This document shows, in pieces, positions 6,101 through 9,374 of a DNA stretch of 9,374 bases. A program made the translations under genes and the position numbers. Position 1 is the stretch's first letter, and each line of letters opens with the position of its first letter. The stretch is taken from positions 1 through 9,374 of the forward strand of contig DAOUBD010000090.1 of the NCBI GenBank assembly GCA_034432935.1, read 5' to 3'. Source of the stretch: DAOUAG01 sp034432935 (GTDB lineage Bacteria > Chloroflexota > Dehalococcoidia > SM23-28-2 > RBG-16-64-32). Under the pieces are notes generated by a model that saw only the letters and a program-made list of their open reading frames with translations, was not told the origin of the DNA and did no database searches.

Positions 6101-9100
6101 CACCGTCCGGGAAAGGGACTCCGAAGGCGACCTCATATACCGCAGCGAGTACGAGGACACGCTGGAGCAGACCATAAGCGCCAGCACGGACGCGGAGGCC
6201 AAGGGCAGCGTGACCATCACGCCAGGACAGGCTGGCCAGTACTACATAGTGGCCGAAGGCAGCGACGCCGCCGGCAACACCGTGCGATCGTCCGCGTTCC
6301 TTTGGGTGTCCAGCTCCAGCTTCGCCAGTTGGTTCATCGGCAACGGCGACGTGATCCAGTTGGTGGCCGATAGGAACGAGTACCACCCCGGCGAAACAGC
6401 CCGGATCCTGGTGGCGTCGCCCTTCGACGGCAGCCGCGGCCTGGTCACCCTGGAGCGGGGGCGTCTGCTGGACTACAGCCTCCGCGACTTCCCCACCAAC
6501 TCGGAGGTCCTCCAGGTCCCCATCACCTCTGACCACATCCCTAACGTGTTCGTCGGCGTCGTCCTCTTCAAGCCGCCGACGCCCGACAACCCGTCGCCCC
6601 AGGTCAAGTTCGGGCTCGTCGAACTCAAGGTATCGACGGACGAGAAGGAGTTGCGCATCTCCATCAAACCCGATCGCGCCCGCCTGGGGCCCTCGGAATC
6701 CGTCACCTATACGATCGAGACCACTGACAGCAAGGGGCAGGGCGTGCCGGCCGAACTCTCCCTGTCTCTGGTGGACCTGTCGGTCCTCTCGCTCCAAGAC
6801 GAATTCGCAGAGGAGCCGGTGAAGGCCTTCTGGCGCGCCCACCCCCTGGGCATCATGACCGGTTCCAGCTTCGCCTTGTCCATCGACCGGGCCAACCAGC
6901 TCAGCATCAGCCGCGGCGGCGCCGGCGTCGGCGGCAAGGGCGGCGGCGGAGCGCTGGGCGAACGCACCCGCACCTACTTCCCCAACACCGCTTACTGGGA
7001 GCCCGCCCTGGTGACCGGCGCCGACGGACGGGCCACTATCGTCGTGACCCTCCCGGACACCCTCACCACTTGGCGGCTCACCGCCCGGGGCATCACGCCG
7101 GAGACGATGGTGGGCCAGGCAAAGGTCGATGTGACCACCTACAAAGACGTGCTCATCAGGCCCGCCTTCCCACGCTTCCTAGTGGCGGGCGACCAGGCTT
7201 ACCTGGGCGCCATCGTCCACAACCTAACGTCCGAAGCCGTGGCCCTGGACGTGTCCCTGGCCGCCGACGGCCTTGACGTCGCCTCGCCCGCCAGCCGGAC
7301 GGTGGCCGTCGCGGCGGGGGAGAGTGCCCTAGTGCGCTGGGACACCACGGCCCGGGTGGATGCGAGCTCTGCCACCATCACCATATCGGCCGCTGGCGGA
7401 GGCAAGTCGGATTCGGTGCAGGTCAGCCTCCCCGTTTACTCCTTCGTTACGCCGGAGACGATGGCTACCGCCGGGGAAGTGACCGGCGCCGCCTCGGAAG
7501 CCATCGAAGTGCCCTACTACGTGCGGCCAGACTCGGGGGAGCTGACGGTGAACGTCTCCCCATCCCTGGCGGCTGGTATGAACACGGCCCTCGTCTATCT
7601 CGACGAATACCCTTGGGAGAGCGCCGAGACCACCGTTAGCCGCTTTCTGCCCAGGCTGGCCCTCCGCCAGGCGATACAGGCCCTGGGCATAACGGACATC
7701 GACATAGGCGAGAACAGCGGGCTGCCTGGCCTGGAAGGCGCCGATGATCTGGTCCGCCGCTCGCTCCAGCGGCTCTCCAACCAGCAGCACCAGGATGGCG
7801 GATGGGGCTGGTGGGTGGAGGACGACTCTGACCCAGCGATAACCGCCTACGTCGTCACGGGGCTGGCGGCGGCCAAGCACGCGGGCTTTTCGGTGGACGC
7901 CGATGTGGAGAGCCGGGCCGCTGACTACCTGCGGGGCCAGATCGACCAGCGGCGCGACGTGGCGGACCAGGAGTTCGACCTGCGGGCCTACCTCCTCTAC
8001 GCCCTCGCCCTGGACGGCCACGGCGACTTGGGCCGCAGCTTCGCCTTTGCTGAACAGAAGGCGAACCTGGGCAACGCCGCCAAGGCCTGGACGGCCCTGG
8101 CCATCCTCCTCACCGGCGGCGCCAAAGACGACCCGCGTCTCACCGGCCTCATGGACGACCTGCAAAAGGCCGCCATCCCCTCGGCTACGGGCAACCACTG
8201 GGAGGAAGCCACCTACGACCGGGCGGTCTTCAGCAACAGCGTCCTGGTCACGGCCCAGGTGCTACAGGCTTTCACTCACCTGGAGCCGGAGCACCCGCTG
8301 GTGGACGGGACCCTGCGCTGGCTGATGGTGGCCCGCAAGGAGGGCCGCTGGGAGTCGCCCCACGACACAGCCCTAGCCATCGCTGCCATCGCCGATTTCC
8401 TCCAGGCCCGCAAGGAAGCGCAAGGGGCCTTCGAGTACGCCGTGGCCTTCAACGGCGAAATCCGGCTGCAAGGGAGGAGCGAGGCGGGCAAGATCCACCA
8501 GGAGGATACCATCGTCATCCCCATGGCCGATATCCTGAAGGATACCGTCAACCGGCTGGACATCTCCCGCAGCCCAGCCTCCGCCGCCGGCCGCCTCTAC
8601 TACACAGCCCACCTCCGCTATTTCACGCCGGCGGAGGAGATCGAAGCGGCGAACCGGGGCATCAGCGTCTCGCACCAGTACTTTGTAGGCGAGGATGAGA
8701 CCCCGGTGCAGGAGGCAAAGCTGGGCGACATCGTCCGAATAAAGGTTACCCTGGTGGCGCCCAACGACCTGAACTTTCTGGTGCTGGAGGACTTCCTGCC
8801 CGCGGGCCTGGAACCCATCGACACCAGCCTGAAGACCACGGCCTCAGAGTTCACCCGCCTCCTCTACCAGCAGCAGCTAAAGGAGTACGAGGCCCACCGC
8901 CGGCTTACTCCCTTCAGCCATACGGACATCCGCGACAACAGGGTCGCCCTCTTTGCCCGCTTCGTGCCCAAGGGGGTGTACGAGTACACGTACTACGCCC
9001 AGGCGACTACGCCCGGTCAGTTCAACGTCCCGCCAGCCACGGCCTACGAACAGTACTTCCCCGAGGTCTGGGGCCGAAGCGACGGCGGCAGGTTTACGGT

Positions 9101-9290
9101 CAGCGAAGAAGAGAGCGCCGCGTGGGAGCCGGCGCCGGCAACGCGGGGGTCCGGAGGCGTGTCCACGAAGGCAGGATCCGCGGCGCCTCTTCCCGTTCTG
9201 GCCTCGGCCCGCCAGGCCCGGCACGCCATCTGGGCCTGGCGGGGGCCGGCCGCGCCCGTCGCCAGCCCTCCACCACCCGGCTCATGCTGA
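3141..9290 (+). CDS. Giant membrane-anchored bacterial alpha-2-macroglobulin lacking the thioester
   Basis: This 2049-aa extracytoplasmic protein is of the protease-trap family (E. coli YfhM, about 1650 aa). A basic cytoplasmic N-terminus precedes one hydrophobic segment at about 29-51; there is no lipobox, so it is a signal anchor. C58 and C63 follow. Three tandem Big_5/SbsA-type Ig-like modules lie at about 161-262, 266-366 and 368-464. Macroglobulin domains follow, with the A2M_N signature YTDRPIYRPGE at 696-706. The bait-region-type domain (about 1070-1218) has DRNEYHPGE at 1077-1085. A Gly-rich linker GGAGVGGKGGGGALG (1259-1273) leads into the core A2M domain (YFPNTAYWEP from about 1279). 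The helical toroid domain (about 1470-1745) has QDGGWGWW at 1551-1558. A bacterial MG10-like domain runs to about 1987, then a 62-aa Pro/Ala-rich tail. Where the family has Y-P-x-G-C-x-E-Q, this protein has YPWESAETT (1490-1498): Cys is Ser1494 and Gln is Thr1497, so no thioester can form. It probably acts as a non-covalent trap or surface scaffold beside the PBP. Confidence 0.95.
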   Translation: MMPRMLSRVRAGLDPLLARWRRLGWRRQLIIGGAATAIVVATGAAIAVVALSGGPSRCTEPVCVEVLSPKGDKVHPMTPVRMRVSGTIDRDVALRSLQISNEPKGTKTFEGDVLTFRPEWPGFARGESYEVVLALPASVLPPGASAEPVRFSFTTDGELGVAYVYPKDGAREVGLDTPLMIQFNRSVAPLAVLGSTRPEDILKIQPPTEGNGEWLNTSLYTFTPAAGGWNASAQYTVTVKAGLANRLGARLHEDYTFAFTTVSPAVASVSPPEGSLYVAPQPDVTVTFNQPVDQASAEASFVLTPSGSGPVAGAFTWTDSRTFVFRPSQPLPLGGPVQAVVKAGVRAQGSQAAMAEDYVWTFTTVGVPTITQTEPLNGSQSAPIGSVRITFSNPMDPQSVEDNISVLPKPEDDLNFFWEPSNLRVNVYYGGKPSTAYRVTLTTDAKDRYGQPLAAPLDLSFVTSPLQPYFWLTRGYGSGTFNAYLDPTITVHSVNLSQVDFELYRLDRDAFIQLDADPYRYPTPPGGQLVRRWSEAIPNPPLNTTVTTSTRLAAEGTTLPEGTYALRASAPGASQPPTVMPIVISSANVVTKYGRDGLLAWIVDLQSGAPLAGLPVTVLRGTEAVAAGATDENGLVRLYPPPLAETEFYRGYYLWAQRDSRVILSNTSWNYGISPWDLAPMVDFRYDPPSLMGYLYTDRPIYRPGERVYLKGIVRRDDDARYSVPEPIDLTLSVRSPDGALVDSRAVTISAAGTFNTSLTLGPEAATGLYYVQLEQPRAAAPDNAYMEPVATVSFRVAEFRKPEFQVQVTPDKKDYVNGENIQATVAADLFFGAPLADAEVAWNVTAAPYGFRPAGFPGFNFGDFDERFQFFMGPSYEQQQFLRGQGVGRTDAQGRFAFGVPADVSADKQSQTFTLEATVTDQNQQTVSAIAEVTVHKGQFYIGLRPASWIAYAGSPTQIDLVTVDQKAEPVPNTPLRISVYLRKWRTVRERDSEGDLIYRSEYEDTLEQTISASTDAEAKGSVTITPGQAGQYYIVAEGSDAAGNTVRSSAFLWVSSSSFASWFIGNGDVIQLVADRNEYHPGETARILVASPFDGSRGLVTLERGRLLDYSLRDFPTNSEVLQVPITSDHIPNVFVGVVLFKPPTPDNPSPQVKFGLVELKVSTDEKELRISIKPDRARLGPSESVTYTIETTDSKGQGVPAELSLSLVDLSVLSLQDEFAEEPVKAFWRAHPLGIMTGSSFALSIDRANQLSISRGGAGVGGKGGGGALGERTRTYFPNTAYWEPALVTGADGRATIVVTLPDTLTTWRLTARGITPETMVGQAKVDVTTYKDVLIRPAFPRFLVAGDQAYLGAIVHNLTSEAVALDVSLAADGLDVASPASRTVAVAAGESALVRWDTTARVDASSATITISAAGGGKSDSVQVSLPVYSFVTPETMATAGEVTGAASEAIEVPYYVRPDSGELTVNVSPSLAAGMNTALVYLDEYPWESAETTVSRFLPRLALRQAIQALGITDIDIGENSGLPGLEGADDLVRRSLQRLSNQQHQDGGWGWWVEDDSDPAITAYVVTGLAAAKHAGFSVDADVESRAADYLRGQIDQRRDVADQEFDLRAYLLYALALDGHGDLGRSFAFAEQKANLGNAAKAWTALAILLTGGAKDDPRLTGLMDDLQKAAIPSATGNHWEEATYDRAVFSNSVLVTAQVLQAFTHLEPEHPLVDGTLRWLMVARKEGRWESPHDTALAIAAIADFLQARKEAQGAFEYAVAFNGEIRLQGRSEAGKIHQEDTIVIPMADILKDTVNRLDISRSPASAAGRLYYTAHLRYFTPAEEIEAANRGISVSHQYFVGEDETPVQEAKLGDIVRIKVTLVAPNDLNFLVLEDFLPAGLEPIDTSLKTTASEFTRLLYQQQLKEYEAHRRLTPFSHTDIRDNRVALFARFVPKGVYEYTYYAQATTPGQFNVPPATAYEQYFPEVWGRSDGGRFTVSEEESAAWEPAPATRGSGGVSTKAGSAAPLPVLASARQARHAIWAWRGPAAPVASPPPPGSC
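9208..9243. repeat. Perfect 12-bp inverted repeat inside the A2M C-terminal tail
   Basis: CCCGCCAGGCCC (9208-9219) and its exact reverse complement GGGCCTGGCGGG (9232-9243) flank a 12-nt loop. The predicted stem is all G-C apart from one A-T pair. It lies 45 bp before the A2M stop, within codons for the non-conserved tail. There is no T-run on either side, so it is not a standard intrinsic terminator; it could act in transcript stability or pausing. Confidence 0.6.
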
Positions 9291-9374
9291 GGGTCTCGAA
9301 GCATGAGGCACCCGCATCCGCGCCCTTGCCTGGCGCCGGGCCCAAGAGCCGGGCACGCCCCCGGGAGTGGCGTT

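Noticed and set aside
5130..6842. 570-aa open frame on the minus strand inside the A2M gene
   Set aside because: It is antisense to a gene with clear family motifs throughout, shows no recognisable domain and reflects the strong G/C third-position bias that removes stops from shadow frames.
7329..8198. 289-aa open frame on the minus strand inside the A2M toroid domain
   Set aside because: It is antisense shadow sequence with no domain features and no ribosome site that I could see.
9346..9367. Short GC hairpin (CCGGG/CCCGG) downstream of the A2M gene as terminator
   Set aside because: The stem is only five pairs and no T-run follows, so an intrinsic terminator cannot be supported.
9304..9374. 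Possible start of a plus-strand gene from ATG 9304 to the window end
   Set aside because: It is only about 24 codons, Pro/Arg/Gly-rich, with no ribosome site, and stays open simply because the DNA is GC-rich.

Overview
This is a high-GC, tightly packed bacterial chromosomal window. Codons are strongly biased to G/C at the third position. Both envelope proteins have N-terminal membrane anchors and neither has a lipobox. Together with the domain styles this is compatible with a high-GC Chloroflexota-like or other monoderm-type environmental bacterium, but no marker here fixes the phylum. No RNA genes, mobile elements or CRISPR arrays were seen.

Layout. The left edge (minus strand) holds a two-gene metal-response unit: an ArsR/SmtB-family repressor with a CmtR-like cysteine triad, and the first 44 codons of a pyridine nucleotide-disulfide oxidoreductase that most resembles mercuric reductase (MerA). 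The two overlap by ATGA. A divergent control region of about 180 bp (493-670) separates this unit from a plus-strand two-gene operon. Its first gene is a class A penicillin-binding protein (671-3127) with an Ig-like C-terminal module. Its second, 13 bp downstream, is a very large membrane-anchored bacterial alpha-2-macroglobulin (A2M; 3141-9290, 2049 aa). The last 84 bases (9291-9374) contain no gene or clear terminator that I can support.

How the genes fit together. A2M next to a class A PBP is the known bacterial arrangement typified by E. coli yfhM-pbpC. The accepted model is that the A2M traps invading proteases at the cell surface while the PBP repairs peptidoglycan. Three things depart from that model. 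The thioester site (Cys-x-Glu-Gln) is replaced by Ser-Ala-Glu-Thr. The 2049-aa protein has no cysteine between residue 63 and its last residue, so covalent thioester trapping is impossible. The partner PBP has PBP1A-style transglycosylase motifs rather than PBP1C-style ones.

The best candidates for something not yet described are this thioester-less, transmembrane-anchored A2M with its PBP1A-like partner, and the repressor gene, which has no ATG, GTG or TTG where the family fold begins.
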